Positions 7,903-15,439 of a DNA stretch of 44,393 nucleotides are shown here, piece after piece (within the stretch, counting starts at the first letter, position 1; each line of letters opens with the position of its first letter). The notes beneath the pieces are model-generated. The model saw only the letters and a program-made list of their open reading frames with translations, was not told the origin of the DNA and ran no database searches. A program made the position numbers and the translations under genes. The DNA is taken from positions 1-44,393 of the forward strand of contig JAHIRB010000004.1 of the NCBI GenBank assembly GCA_018818885.1, read 5' to 3'. This stretch comes from Patescibacteria group bacterium (GTDB lineage: Bacteria > Patescibacteriota > Patescibacteriia > Buchananbacterales > SURF-54).

Positions 7903-7996
7903 GTTTAGTAGTTTAGTAAATTAGTGTTTAAGTGTGTAAGTACTTGAACACTAATTTACTTGCATACTTATTTACTAAACTACTTGCACACTTGCC
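7903..7996. repeat. Octamer-period inverted repeat array
   Basis: The left half reads as octamers of the TAGTTTAG/TAAATTAG/TGTGTAAG type, the right half as TACTTGCA/CACTAATT/TACTAAAC. Two perfect 14-bp arm pairs exist (7907-7920 with 7971-7984, and 7915-7928 with 7947-7960), allowing alternative hairpins. Confidence 0.85.
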
Positions 7997-8012
7997 AACT
8001 AATCGTTATAAT
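7984..8012 (+). promoter_or_regulatory. Candidate promoter of the receiver cluster
   Basis: TTGCAC (7984-7989), at the right edge of the octamer repeat, is 17 bases from TATAAT (8007-8012). The first ATG is only 12 bases further. Confidence 0.55.
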
Positions 8013-8024
8013 ACACAATGTTCT

Positions 8025-8120
8025 ATGAATAAAAAAAGATTTAAAATTTTAATCGTAGAGGACGACCCCGTACAACTCCCGTTGGTCGTATACGGGGCGA
8101 GAAGATGTAATAAAGTTTAA
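8025..8120 (+). pseudogene. Truncated response-regulator start with inserted palindrome
   Basis: The first 14 codons (MNKKRFKILIVEDD) are a receiver-domain N-terminus, nearly the same as the intact gene 100 bases downstream. The sequence then switches to a CCCCGTA...TACGGGG palindrome (8066-8097) and stops after 31 codons. It could be a remnant, or a leader peptide of the intact receiver at 8135. The same fragment-plus-palindrome arrangement recurs before the receiver at 8919. Confidence 0.7.
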
Positions 8121-8134
8121 TAGTAGTTATTTTT

Positions 8135-8518
8135 ATGCCAAACGTAAAAAAGAAAATATTAATAGTAGAGGACGAAGCTTTCCTATTAGACCTTTATCAA
8201 GCCAAACTGGTAAAGGAAGGTTTTGAGGTAGTTACATGCATTAATGGAGAAGAAGGCATCGCTTGTGTTATTGATCACTCTCCAGATTTAATTTTGCTTG
8301 ATATCTTAATGCCTAAAGTAGATGGTTTTGGTTTGCTTGAAGAAATTAAAAAACTGCCGGGTACAAAAAAAATTCCAGTAATTATTTTTTCTAATCTTTC
8401 ACAAAAAGAACAAATAGATAAAGGCCTAAAATTAGGTGCTGCGAGTTATATCGTAAAAACTTCTGTTACACCAGCACAGCTAGCGCAAAAATTAAAAGAC
8501 TTTTTAAAAATTAAGTAA
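8135..8518 (+). CDS. Single-domain response regulator receiver, copy 1
   Basis: This 127-aa stand-alone CheY-like receiver has the usual features: the acidic pair in ILIVEDE (about residues 8-14), the phosphoacceptor aspartate in LILLDILMP (about residue 57), the switch Ser in IIFSN and the conserved lysine in YIVKTSVTP. No DNA-binding or output domain is attached, so it would act by protein-protein contact. It has no SD. The next gene, a ferredoxin, starts 7 bases after its stop, and a second receiver follows. No histidine kinase is encoded in the window, so the phosphodonor is unknown. Confidence 0.92.
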   Translation: MPNVKKKILIVEDEAFLLDLYQAKLVKEGFEVVTCINGEEGIACVIDHSPDLILLDILMPKVDGFGLLEEIKKLPGTKKIPVIIFSNLSQKEQIDKGLKLGAASYIVKTSVTPAQLAQKLKDFLKIK

Positions 8519-8525
8519 TATATTT

Positions 8526-8708
8526 ATGAATCCAACAGTAAACGCAGAAACGTGCATTGGTTGCGGAACATGCGAATCATTATGTGGTGGAGTTTTTAAA
8601 GTAGAAGATGACGGCAAAGCGCATGTTGTAGAAGGTGACCACGAAGTTAACAAAGATTGTATTAATAAAGCTGTGGAAGCTTGTCCAGTACAGGCAATTG
8701 TAGTATAG
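8526..8708 (+). CDS. Small ferredoxin with one [4Fe-4S] cluster
   Basis: This 60-aa protein has CIGCGTCESLC at residues 10-20 and a distal CPVQAI at about 54, the pattern of monocluster 4Fe-4S ferredoxins (CxxCxxC plus a remote CP). The remaining first-motif cysteine (C20) may form a disulfide, as in some family members. It carries electrons in the cytoplasm, but the partner enzyme is not in this window. It follows the receiver gene by 7 bases, so the two are probably co-transcribed, an unusual pairing. Acidic residues dominate, as is normal for ferredoxins. Confidence 0.93.
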   Translation: MNPTVNAETCIGCGTCESLCGGVFKVEDDGKAHVVEGDHEVNKDCINKAVEACPVQAIVV

Positions 8709-8795
8709 TTCTAGAGATTAGAGTTATTAGAGAGATTATAGTTAATTATAGTAACTCAAATCTCTACAATCGCTACAATAACTCTAATTAACTTT
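8709..8795. repeat. AT-rich inverted repeat after the ferredoxin gene
   Basis: A left arm of TAGAGATT/TTAGAGTTATTAG words is answered by AATCTCT and AATAACTCTAATTA. A long imperfect hairpin of the same low-complexity class as the other intergenic arrays. Confidence 0.75.
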
Positions 8796-8813
8796 CATTT
8801 AAAACTTCGCATA

Positions 8814-8890
8814 CGTCAAAAAAAAACGATATTAGTAGTTGATGACCCCGTACAAATCTCACTTCGTTCGATTTTACGGGGCGAGACGAG
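8814..8890. repeat. Duplicated receiver 5' fragment joined to a CCCCGTA palindrome
   Basis: About 33 bases repeat the start of the receiver at 8919 (AAAAACGATATTAGTAGT, then GATGA) but without its ATG. At the same codon as in the fragment at 8025 the sequence changes to CCCCGTA (8846-8852)...TACGGGG (8875-8881) followed by GCGAGA. The loop sequence differs from the first copy, but stem, junction and downstream GCGAGA agree. Confidence 0.8.
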
Positions 8891-8918
8891 GAGTTAAAGA
8901 TCAATAAAATATTATTTT

Positions 8919-9299
8919 ATGGCAAATGTAAAAAAAACGATATTAGTAGTCGATGACCACAAGTTTTTAAGAAATTTTTGGGAAAGTAAATTAAGTGCTA
9001 ACGATTATAATATCAGAAAAGCATCTGATGGTTTGGAGGCAATTAAAATTGCACGAGTTGAACCACTTGATATAATTTTGTTAGATATTGTGATGCCTCA
9101 CATGAATGGTTTTGAAACACTAAAGAATTTAAAGGCAGACGAAAAAATCAAAGATATTCCAGTGATTGTTCTTTCTAATCTTGGTACTGACGAAGAAATA
9201 AAACAGGGGATGAAATTAGGTGCAATTGATTACATTGTTAAGTCAGACGTTATTCCATCAGAAGTAGAACAAAAAATTAAGAAATATTTAAAGAACTAA
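8919..9299 (+). CDS. Single-domain response regulator receiver, copy 2
   Basis: This 126-aa CheY-like receiver is paralogous to the one at 8135 (MPNVKKKILIVEDE versus MANVKKTILVVDDH). The phosphorylation aspartate is in IILLDIVMP, the switch Ser in IVLSN, and the lysine in YIVKSDVIP. There is no output domain. The duplicated 5' fragment with its palindrome lies directly upstream, and an acidic small gene follows 11 bases after the stop. Two near-identical receivers around a ferredoxin suggest duplication within the cluster. Possible roles include phosphate sink, or competing partners of one kinase; nothing in the sequence decides this. Confidence 0.92.
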   Translation: MANVKKTILVVDDHKFLRNFWESKLSANDYNIRKASDGLEAIKIARVEPLDIILLDIVMPHMNGFETLKNLKADEKIKDIPVIVLSNLGTDEEIKQGMKLGAIDYIVKSDVIPSEVEQKIKKYLKN

Positions 9300-9310
9300 T
9301 TAAAAATAAT

Positions 9311-9610
9311 ATGAATACAACAGAAATAGGCAAAGAAGGTGCAGTAATAGAAAAAGATGAGTCTTTAGAGGAAGAGCTAGAAAGTTTAAAGGCAATGTTG
9401 GATAAGGAACAAATCCAACTGGGCCGATACCTTAAGAAGCTCTACAAAGATAACCTTAGTAGTTTTGAACAGTTGAAAACCGAACTGACAAATATTATTA
9501 ATGACGAGAAAACCGTAGCAGAAAAGGAAAAGTGGCAAGATTTGATGAGTGCTTTTGTAAATGCAGAAAAAGAGGGATTTGAAAAAAAATGGAAAATTAA
9601 ACTCAATTGA
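9311..9610 (+). CDS. Small acidic helical protein of unknown function
   Basis: This 99-aa protein is rich in Glu and Lys and predicted to be nearly all helical. It has a coiled-coil-like stretch (ESLEEELESLKAMLDKEQ) and a second amphipathic helix in the C-terminal half. I recognise no family. It begins 11 bases after the second receiver and is followed by an intrinsic terminator, so it is the last gene of the receiver cluster. It could be a binding partner of a receiver, but that rests only on position. There is no SD. Confidence 0.65.
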   Translation: MNTTEIGKEGAVIEKDESLEEELESLKAMLDKEQIQLGRYLKKLYKDNLSSFEQLKTELTNIINDEKTVAEKEKWQDLMSAFVNAEKEGFEKKWKIKLN

Positions 9611-9631
9611 CCAAACAATTCAATAATGATA

Positions 9632-9670
9632 AAATGATTTTATCTTTTGTAAAGATTTGATCATTTTTTT
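9632..9670 (+). terminator. Intrinsic terminator of the receiver cluster
   Basis: AAATGAT and ATCTTT pair with AAAGAT and ATCATTT around a short loop, followed by TTTT. Confidence 0.7.
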
Positions 9671-9672
9671 AT

Positions 9673-9711
9673 AAAAAAAAGCCCCTAGCAATCAAAGACC
9701 GCTAGGGGGTG
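9673..9711 (-). terminator. Intrinsic terminator of the minus-strand pair
   Basis: CCCCTAGC/GCTAGGGG hairpin. On the minus strand it is followed by a run of eight U (the A-run at 9673-9680), so it ends the 10538-9752 transcript. Confidence 0.85.
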
Positions 9712-9751
9712 TAAAAAACTGTCTCAAGTCGATTGTATTGAAGCAGTCTCA

Positions 9752-10171
9752 TTACATGTGTAGATTCGAGCTAAGAAAAATTGTTCTTTCTTTTTTCTGT
9801 TGTCGTTTCTGTTTAAGCCATATTAGAAAATATGCAAACCACAAGGGAAGAAATACCTTATGATTACGTGACAAGTCCGCATACATTATTGCCACAGGCA
9901 CTATAGGTTTACTAACCTGATCATCTTTGATTGTCAAAACATGAGCTTCCACTTCGATTGTTAAAACGCCTCCATGCATTCCCTTTTGAAAGTCTATCTT
10001 GCCAGTAGGATATACGGCTTGATCGAGTGGTGTCTTTTTGTCAATTTTAACAAACTGAACCCATATTGTTCCTCGTTGACTGCTGAGTGCTACAATTACA
10101 TCTACTTTTTCCTTATTTCCATCTTGTTCTAGTATTCCTCTTGCACGGTATTCTACAGTGCGTATACGCAT
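9752..10171 (-). CDS. Unknown protein with one C-terminal membrane helix
   Basis: The start is placed at 10171 (MRIRTVEYRARG), not 10210, because GAGGAGGG sits 6 bases before that ATG. The product is 139 aa: a beta-rich N-terminal part (residues 1-95, with repeated V/I-rich strands such as KVDVIVALSS and VLTIEVEAHVLTI), then a hydrophobic segment FLPLWFAYFLIWL near residue 115, and a basic tail (KQKRQQKKER). That suggests a small cytoplasmic domain tethered to the membrane. No family recognised. It is the second gene of a two-gene unit with its own promoter and terminator, and is less AT-rich than the housekeeping genes beside it. Confidence 0.65.
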   Translation of the reverse strand: MRIRTVEYRARGILEQDGNKEKVDVIVALSSQRGTIWVQFVKIDKKTPLDQAVYPTGKIDFQKGMHGGVLTIEVEAHVLTIKDDQVSKPIVPVAIMYADLSRNHKVFLPLWFAYFLIWLKQKRQQKKERTIFLSSNLHM

Positions 10172-10232
10172 ATTTGTTCCCTCCTCTCGGGCGTAGTCAG
10201 TAATTTTCAACTATATCTTGTTGTTGAAGACA

Positions 10233-10538
10233 TTACCTCTGTAGTTCCGCCAACAGATCATTAATTGTTACTGGTCTGTGCTGGGTGATTAGATGCCTTG
10301 AATTGACAATCCAACATTGATACAAGACAAGAATGGGTCGAAATAATATTATCATTTCTCCATCATGCTCTTGTATCATAAAAACAACCTCATCTTTTTC
10401 GAAGATACCATCGTTTCTGAGAAGTATTTTCTTGTGTTTGAGAACATGCCAAATAGTAATATCTCTGTTAGGCTGTAGTAGCCATCCATCTTCTTTTTTC
10501 ATGAAAAGTGCATCATGTACAGTTATTCCTTTTCTCAT
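10233..10538 (-). CDS. Unknown small protein, first gene of a minus-strand pair
   Basis: This 101-aa protein starts MRKGITVHDALF. The start is fixed by a strong SD (GAGGAGGG, 6 bases before ATG). No motif or family is recognised. It mixes beta strands (IWHVLKHKKILLR, EVVFMIQEHDGEMIILF) with a short C-terminal helix, with no signal peptide. It is driven by a TTGACA-N17-TAATCT promoter that lies back to back with ileS, and is followed 61 bases later by the membrane-anchored gene ending at 9752. The contrast between this strong SD and the SD-less ileS next door is notable. Confidence 0.65.
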   Translation of the reverse strand: MRKGITVHDALFMKKEDGWLLQPNRDITIWHVLKHKKILLRNDGIFEKDEVVFMIQEHDGEMIILFRPILVLYQCWIVNSRHLITQHRPVTINDLLAELQR

Positions 10539-10568
10539 CCTTTGCCCTCCTCGAAGTTAATTAATATA

Positions 10569-10597
10569 AGATTATATAAGTAATTATATTATGTCAA
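10569..10597 (-). promoter_or_regulatory. Promoter of the minus-strand pair
   Basis: On the minus strand TTGACA (10597-10592), 17 bases, TAATCT (10574-10569). The same -10 hexamer and spacing recur at 31126-31154. Confidence 0.75.
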
Positions 10598-10606
10598 ATA
10601 TTCATT

Positions 10607-13456
10607 ATGTCAAAAACTGTTATATCAAAACTAGAAGAAGTAGTTCTAAAATTTTGGCAGGAAAATAAAATATTCGAAAAATCTCTAGAAAAAAATGACA
10701 AGAAAAAGTCATATACTTTTTATGATGGCCCGCCTTTTGCTACCGGTCTTCCTCATTATGGACATATTGTAGGAACAATAATGAAAGATGCTATTCCTAG
10801 ATTTTGGACCATGCGGGGTTTTTATGTTGAACGTCGCTGGGGTTGGGATTGTCATGGGTTGCCTATTGAAAATATTGTAGAACAAGATTTAAAACTTAAA
10901 ACCAAACAAGATATAGAAGAGATGGGAATTGATAAGTTTAACGAAACTGCAAGAAAAACAGTACTTCGGTATGCAGATGAGTGGAAGAAGTTTATCCCAC
11001 GTATAGGTAGGTGGGTAGATATGGAAAACGACTACAAAACAATGGAGCCAACATATATGGAAAGTATTTGGTGGGTTTTTAAAACGTTGTGGGATAAAGA
11101 TTTGATTTATCAAGGATATAAATCCATGCATATATGCCCTCGTTGTGATACAACTCTTTCAAACTTCGAGGTCACGCAAGGATACAAAGATATTACTGAT
11201 TTGTCCGTTGTTGCAAAGTTTGAATTAGTTGATGAACCTGGTACTTTTGTACTTGCTTGGACAACCACTCCTTGGACATTGCCAGGAAATGCTGCGTTAG
11301 CTATGAGAGAAAAAATCAAATACATCAAAGTAGAATCAGAAGGCCAGAAATATATAATTGCCAAAGATAATTTAGAGACAATTTTTAAAGACCAGCAATA
11401 TAAAGAACTAGAAAAAGTCAGCGCAAAAGATCTAGAAGGAAAAACATACAAACCACTTTTTGATTATTTTGTTAATGCTGGTTTAGACTACCAAGAAAAT
11501 ATTTATACAATTCAACTAGCTGATTTTGTTTCTGTAGAAGATGGTACAGGTGTAGTACATATTGCTCCTGGTTTTGGAGAAGATGACATGAATTTAGGTA
11601 GAGATAAAAAATTACCTACTATACTTCATGTTACGTCAGCTGGAAAGTTTACAGACGAAGTAAAAGATTTTGCAGGTGAGTTGGTAAAACCTAAAGGAGA
11701 TCCAGCTCAAACTGATGAAAAAGTTGTTGAGTATTTAGAAAAAAAAGGTTTAGTATTTAAATCAGAAAAGTTTGCTCACTCATATCCATTTTGTTGGCGC
11801 TGTGATACACCACTTTTGAACTATTCAACTAGCTCTTGGTTTGTCAAAGTAACAAAAATCAAAAAAGATTTAATAAAAAATAATCAAAAAATACACTGGG
11901 TGCCAGAGCATTTACGTGATGGCCGATTTGGCAGATGGCTGGAAGAAGCAAAAGATTGGGCAATTTCTCGTCAGCGATTTTGGGGAACACCGCTTCCTAT
12001 TTGGCAGTGCGAGTGTGGAGAAAATATTGTGATGGGTTCAATACAAGATTTAGAAAAAGCATCAGGTGAAAAAGTAACAGATCTTCATAAACATTTTGTA
12101 GATAAAATAGAAATTAAATGTCAAAAATGTCAAAAGCAAGTTAAGCGAATTCCAGATGTTTTGGATTGCTGGTTTGAGAGTGGCTCTATGCCGTACGCAC
12201 AATATCATTACCCATTTGCCAACACTGATAAATTCGATCCAGAAAAAGGTATAAATTATCCAGCAGAATTTATTGCCGAAGGAGTAGACCAAACTCGTGG
12301 TTGGTTTTATACTATGCTTGTTATTTCAACTGCATTATTTAATAAACCAGCATATCTTAATGTTATTGCCAACGGAATTGTACTAGCAGGTGATGGACAA
12401 AAAATGTCAAAGCGCTTAAAAAATTATCCAGAACCTGAAACTATTATCGAAAAATATGGAGCAGATGCAATGCGGTATTATTTATTGACATCACCTGTCA
12501 TGAAAGCAGGAGACTTAAATTTTGCAGAAGAGGGTGTAGTAGAAGTTTATAGAAAATTAATCATGCTTTGGCAAAATATCTTTAGTTTTTATCAAACATA
12601 TGCAGACCAGCGTGAAGTTAAAAAACTTAAATCAAAACATGTCTTAGATAGATGGATACTCGCTCGTCTTAATCAGCTAATCGAAGATGTCACCAAGCAG
12701 ATGGAGAATTATGATTTAGTCAAAGCTTCTCGTCCAATACAAGAATTTGTTAATGAATTTTCCACGTGGTATTTACGTCGCAGTAGGTCACGTTTTAAAG
12801 GAGATGATCAAAAAGATAAGCAAGATGCCATCAACGCCACACATCACGTATTAGTCGAATTATGTAAAATTGCAGCACCATTCACGCCATTTATCTCAGA
12901 ATATTTCTATAGACAATTAGTCAACGAAAAAGAGTCGGTTCACCTCCAAGATTGGCCGAAAGCAGATAAAAAACTAATAGATGATAAGTTACTTAAAGAA
13001 ATGGAAGAAGCTAAAAGAATTGTTGAAGCAGGCTTAGCCTCAAGAGCTGAAGCTGGCATTAAGGTTCGACAGGTCCTTTCTGATTATTGCACTTGTTTGG
13101 TCAAAGATTTGAATTCAGAACTTGCTGAAATTGTTTGTAATGAACTCAACATAAAAGAACTTACTTTTGGTGAAAAAGAAGATCTTGATACAACATTAAC
13201 TCCAGAACTAAAGCTCGAAGGGCAAGTACGTGAATTAATCAGACAGATCAATCTATTGCGAAAAGAAGAAGGCCTTACCATCAAAGATCAAATAGAAATT
13301 ACATATGAAGGAGATATTGATGAATTAGTCAAAAAACATGGTGGAGAGATAAAAAAGCAAACCTTGACCAATCAAATAAATTCAGGTACAATGAAAAGTC
13401 CAAAAGTAGTTAAAATTGATAACATCGAATTAAAATTAAAGATAAAAAGAATATGA
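10607..13456 (+). CDS. ileS: Isoleucyl-tRNA synthetase
   Basis: IleRS charges tRNA-Ile. At 949 aa it has class I motifs: HYGH at residues 50-53 (PPFATGLPHYGH), an editing domain with TTPWTLPGN and GTGVVHIAPGFGEDD, and KMSKR at about 599-603. Cysteine pairs (CPRC, CWRC, CECG, CQKC) suggest bound zinc. The HYGHI/WGWDCHGLP form is the eukaryote-like type 2 IleRS, often seen in Patescibacteria and linked with mupirocin tolerance in other bacteria; the type assignment rests on motif style. It overlaps the NIF3-like gene by 4 bases (ATGA). There is no SD before the start. Confidence 0.97.
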   Translation: MSKTVISKLEEVVLKFWQENKIFEKSLEKNDKKKSYTFYDGPPFATGLPHYGHIVGTIMKDAIPRFWTMRGFYVERRWGWDCHGLPIENIVEQDLKLKTKQDIEEMGIDKFNETARKTVLRYADEWKKFIPRIGRWVDMENDYKTMEPTYMESIWWVFKTLWDKDLIYQGYKSMHICPRCDTTLSNFEVTQGYKDITDLSVVAKFELVDEPGTFVLAWTTTPWTLPGNAALAMREKIKYIKVESEGQKYIIAKDNLETIFKDQQYKELEKVSAKDLEGKTYKPLFDYFVNAGLDYQENIYTIQLADFVSVEDGTGVVHIAPGFGEDDMNLGRDKKLPTILHVTSAGKFTDEVKDFAGELVKPKGDPAQTDEKVVEYLEKKGLVFKSEKFAHSYPFCWRCDTPLLNYSTSSWFVKVTKIKKDLIKNNQKIHWVPEHLRDGRFGRWLEEAKDWAISRQRFWGTPLPIWQCECGENIVMGSIQDLEKASGEKVTDLHKHFVDKIEIKCQKCQKQVKRIPDVLDCWFESGSMPYAQYHYPFANTDKFDPEKGINYPAEFIAEGVDQTRGWFYTMLVISTALFNKPAYLNVIANGIVLAGDGQKMSKRLKNYPEPETIIEKYGADAMRYYLLTSPVMKAGDLNFAEEGVVEVYRKLIMLWQNIFSFYQTYADQREVKKLKSKHVLDRWILARLNQLIEDVTKQMENYDLVKASRPIQEFVNEFSTWYLRRSRSRFKGDDQKDKQDAINATHHVLVELCKIAAPFTPFISEYFYRQLVNEKESVHLQDWPKADKKLIDDKLLKEMEEAKRIVEAGLASRAEAGIKVRQVLSDYCTCLVKDLNSELAEIVCNELNIKELTFGEKEDLDTTLTPELKLEGQVRELIRQINLLRKEEGLTIKDQIEITYEGDIDELVKKHGGEIKKQTLTNQINSGTMKSPKVVKIDNIELKLKIKRI

Positions 13457-14556
13457 ACATACAAGAAATTTACAAGCTAGCAATTAAAATGGGGATAGAA
13501 AACGATTTGCGTGGCACAAAAGCTGTTCAAAAAATCTTAAAGCGTGCTAAGGAAAAATACGATGTCATGAGTTCAGAAAAGAAAAAAGAATTTGATACAG
13601 AAAGACTCACCAATCCTTTTGCTGACACGCGTATTCTTTATGGTGACCCTAAAAAAGAGATTAAAAAAGTATTGGTCGGAGTTGATATTGGTCCAGGTGA
13701 AGTTTTAATTGCAGAAAAGCTTGGAGTTGATTTAATAATTTCTCATCACCCATCTGGAAAAGCTTTAGCAGATCTTCACGATGTGATGAACTTGCAAGCG
13801 CAAGTGTTGGCAGATTATGGTGTACCAATCAATGTAGCAGAAAGTTTAATGAAGGAAAGAATATCAGAAGTTGCTCGCGGGGTTTCTGCAGTAAATCATC
13901 AACGCTCTGTAGATGCAGTAAAACTACTAAAGATTCCGTTTATGTGTATTCATACTCCAGCAGATAATTGTGCTGCCACTTTTTTAGCTAAGAGATTAAA
14001 ACGCGAAAAACCAGAAACGCTTGGAGAACTTATCAAAATGCTTAAAGATATCGAAGAATATAAAATTGCTTCTCAAAATAACGCAGGCCCAAAAATCTGG
14101 GTTGGATCAGACGATACGTCAGCTGGAAAAATCGTATTAACCGAAATTACTGGGGGTACAGAAGGTGCCAAAGGCATTTACGAAAAGATGTCACAAGCTG
14201 GTATTGGAACAGTAGTGGGAATGCATATGGACGAAGAACGTAAAAAAAATGCGCAAGAAGCACATATCAATGTAGTAATAGCAGGTCACATTTCGTCTGA
14301 CTCACTAGGTGTTAACCAAATTTTAGATGAACTGGAAAAGAAAAGAATCGAAGTAATAACTTGTTCTGGTTTAACCAGGGTTAGTCGAGTTAAAACATCC
14401 ACCCGACGAAGGCGTCTCGATCCGTATATTCATTTTACGGGTCTCGCCGAGGCGGATAAATTAAAGCCAAAAACTAAGGTGAAACCCAAGACTAAGATTA
14501 AACCTAAAGCAAAGGTAAAGTCAAAGAAGAAATCAACCAAGAAAAAGAGAAAATAA
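13453..14556 (+). CDS. NIF3-like metal-binding protein with basic C-terminal tail
   Basis: This 367-aa protein belongs to the NIF3/DUF34 family: LIISHHPSG (His98-His99), a central GAKGIYE block, and GHISSDSLGVNQI near residue 280 supply the expected metal-binding histidines. Its reaction is unsettled; a hydrolase role on nucleotide-related compounds has been proposed for the family. It starts inside the ileS stop (ATGA overlap), so it is translationally coupled. Residues about 313-334 are encoded by a GC-rich hairpin-forming insert, read as TSTRRRRLDPYI and so on. After this comes a lysine/proline tail (PKTK-type repeats) not typical of the family. The tail and insert may be dispensable additions. 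Confidence 0.8.
   Translation: MNIQEIYKLAIKMGIENDLRGTKAVQKILKRAKEKYDVMSSEKKKEFDTERLTNPFADTRILYGDPKKEIKKVLVGVDIGPGEVLIAEKLGVDLIISHHPSGKALADLHDVMNLQAQVLADYGVPINVAESLMKERISEVARGVSAVNHQRSVDAVKLLKIPFMCIHTPADNCAATFLAKRLKREKPETLGELIKMLKDIEEYKIASQNNAGPKIWVGSDDTSAGKIVLTEITGGTEGAKGIYEKMSQAGIGTVVGMHMDEERKKNAQEAHINVVIAGHISSDSLGVNQILDELEKKRIEVITCSGLTRVSRVKTSTRRRRLDPYIHFTGLAEADKLKPKTKVKPKTKIKPKAKVKSKKKSTKKKRK
14401..14452. repeat. GC-rich palindromic element inside the NIF3-like gene
   Basis: GATCCGTA (14419-14426) pairs with TACGGGTC (14436-14443), flanked by GGCG/CGCC. Composition is far from the surrounding AT-rich coding sequence, and it is read in frame. Confidence 0.7.
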
Positions 14557-14557
14557 T

Positions 14558-15262
14558 ATGAATATTGAAGCACATCCAGATGATGAAACTCAAGCTCATT
14601 GGGAAGCTAAGATGGAAAGAGGTTGGCGAGAAGGTTATGGTCCGGATGAAGAATTAATGGATTTTATCGAAAAAAACCGTGAAGAATTCGGAGAAGAAAT
14701 TTTAGATATTGGTTGTGGTAACGGAAGAAATCTAGTGCCTTTAGCGGAGAAAGGTTTTAAAATGTCGGGAGTAGATATAGCTCAGGCAGGTATAGACAAA
14801 ACTAAGGAAAGACTTGATAAGCAAAATTTGGATGCTGTGTTAAAACAGGGGAAAACAATTGGTTTACCTTTTGAAGATAAAAGTTTCGATTCATTATACA
14901 CTATAGGAACATTTCACCATAATATATGGGAAGAAATAAAAAAATCTTTTGAAGAAGCCAACAGAGTATTAAGAGATAATGGTTTTTTCTTTTTTCACGC
15001 AAGGTCTATTAACGATACCTCTAGACCCAGAGAAGCAATCGATGATGAAAAAGAAATTGGCTTTACAGCTAAAGATACGTCAGGCGGTAAGCAAGGCGTA
15101 ATCCAGCATTATTTTACAGAAGACGAACTGAAAATGTTGGCAAATGATCACGGATTTGAAATTGTAGTACCACCACACGAAGAATTCAGGCAAGAACCGG
15201 ATGACCCGGACCCAGAACACAAGCGAGCAAGAATATATACGGTATTTAAAAAAGTAAAATAA
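14558..15262 (+). CDS. Class I SAM-dependent methyltransferase
   Basis: This 234-aa protein has the Rossmann signature ILDIGCGNGRNL (about residues 49-60), the acidic end of strand 2 (GVDIA), a motif IV-like SLYTIGTFHHN, and a loop before RVLRDNGFFFF, as in UbiE/type-11 methyltransferases. The substrate is not predictable. It starts 2 bases after the NIF3-like stop and ends the ileS operon, with a strong terminator just downstream. Codon use matches the neighbours. The C-terminal third (HYFTEDELKMLANDHGFE) is the usual cap segment of this family. Confidence 0.88.
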   Translation: MNIEAHPDDETQAHWEAKMERGWREGYGPDEELMDFIEKNREEFGEEILDIGCGNGRNLVPLAEKGFKMSGVDIAQAGIDKTKERLDKQNLDAVLKQGKTIGLPFEDKSFDSLYTIGTFHHNIWEEIKKSFEEANRVLRDNGFFFFHARSINDTSRPREAIDDEKEIGFTAKDTSGGKQGVIQHYFTEDELKMLANDHGFEIVVPPHEEFRQEPDDPDPEHKRARIYTVFKKVK

Positions 15263-15274
15263 TCATAAATAAAA

Positions 15275-15305
15275 AATCCCGCCTTCCCGGCGGGGTTTTG
15301 CTTTT
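15275..15305 (+). terminator. Intrinsic terminator of the ileS operon
   Basis: CCCGCC-TTCC-GGCGGG followed by GTTTTG and a later TTTTTT run. Confidence 0.9.
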
Positions 15306-15363
15306 TTATAAATTATTTTAAGTAACCCAAGTTTCCATACTTGAGCGCCAAAGGGTTTGTGCT

Positions 15364-15407
15364 GGGTCGGGTATGCCTGTCCGCCTTTGGCGGGGAAACC
15401 CGACCTA
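15364..15407. repeat. GC-rich compound palindrome
   Basis: Outer stem GGTCGGGT/ACCCGACC encloses a CCGCC-TTT-GGCGG hairpin. Located between convergent transcription units; one of several related elements in the window. Confidence 0.85.
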
Positions 15408-15439
15408 CTGTATACAGAATCAAATAGGGTGAGGGAAGA

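Noticed and set aside
7903-7996. CRISPR array
   Set aside because: The repeat units are 8 nt, degenerate and without spacers; no cas genes are present.
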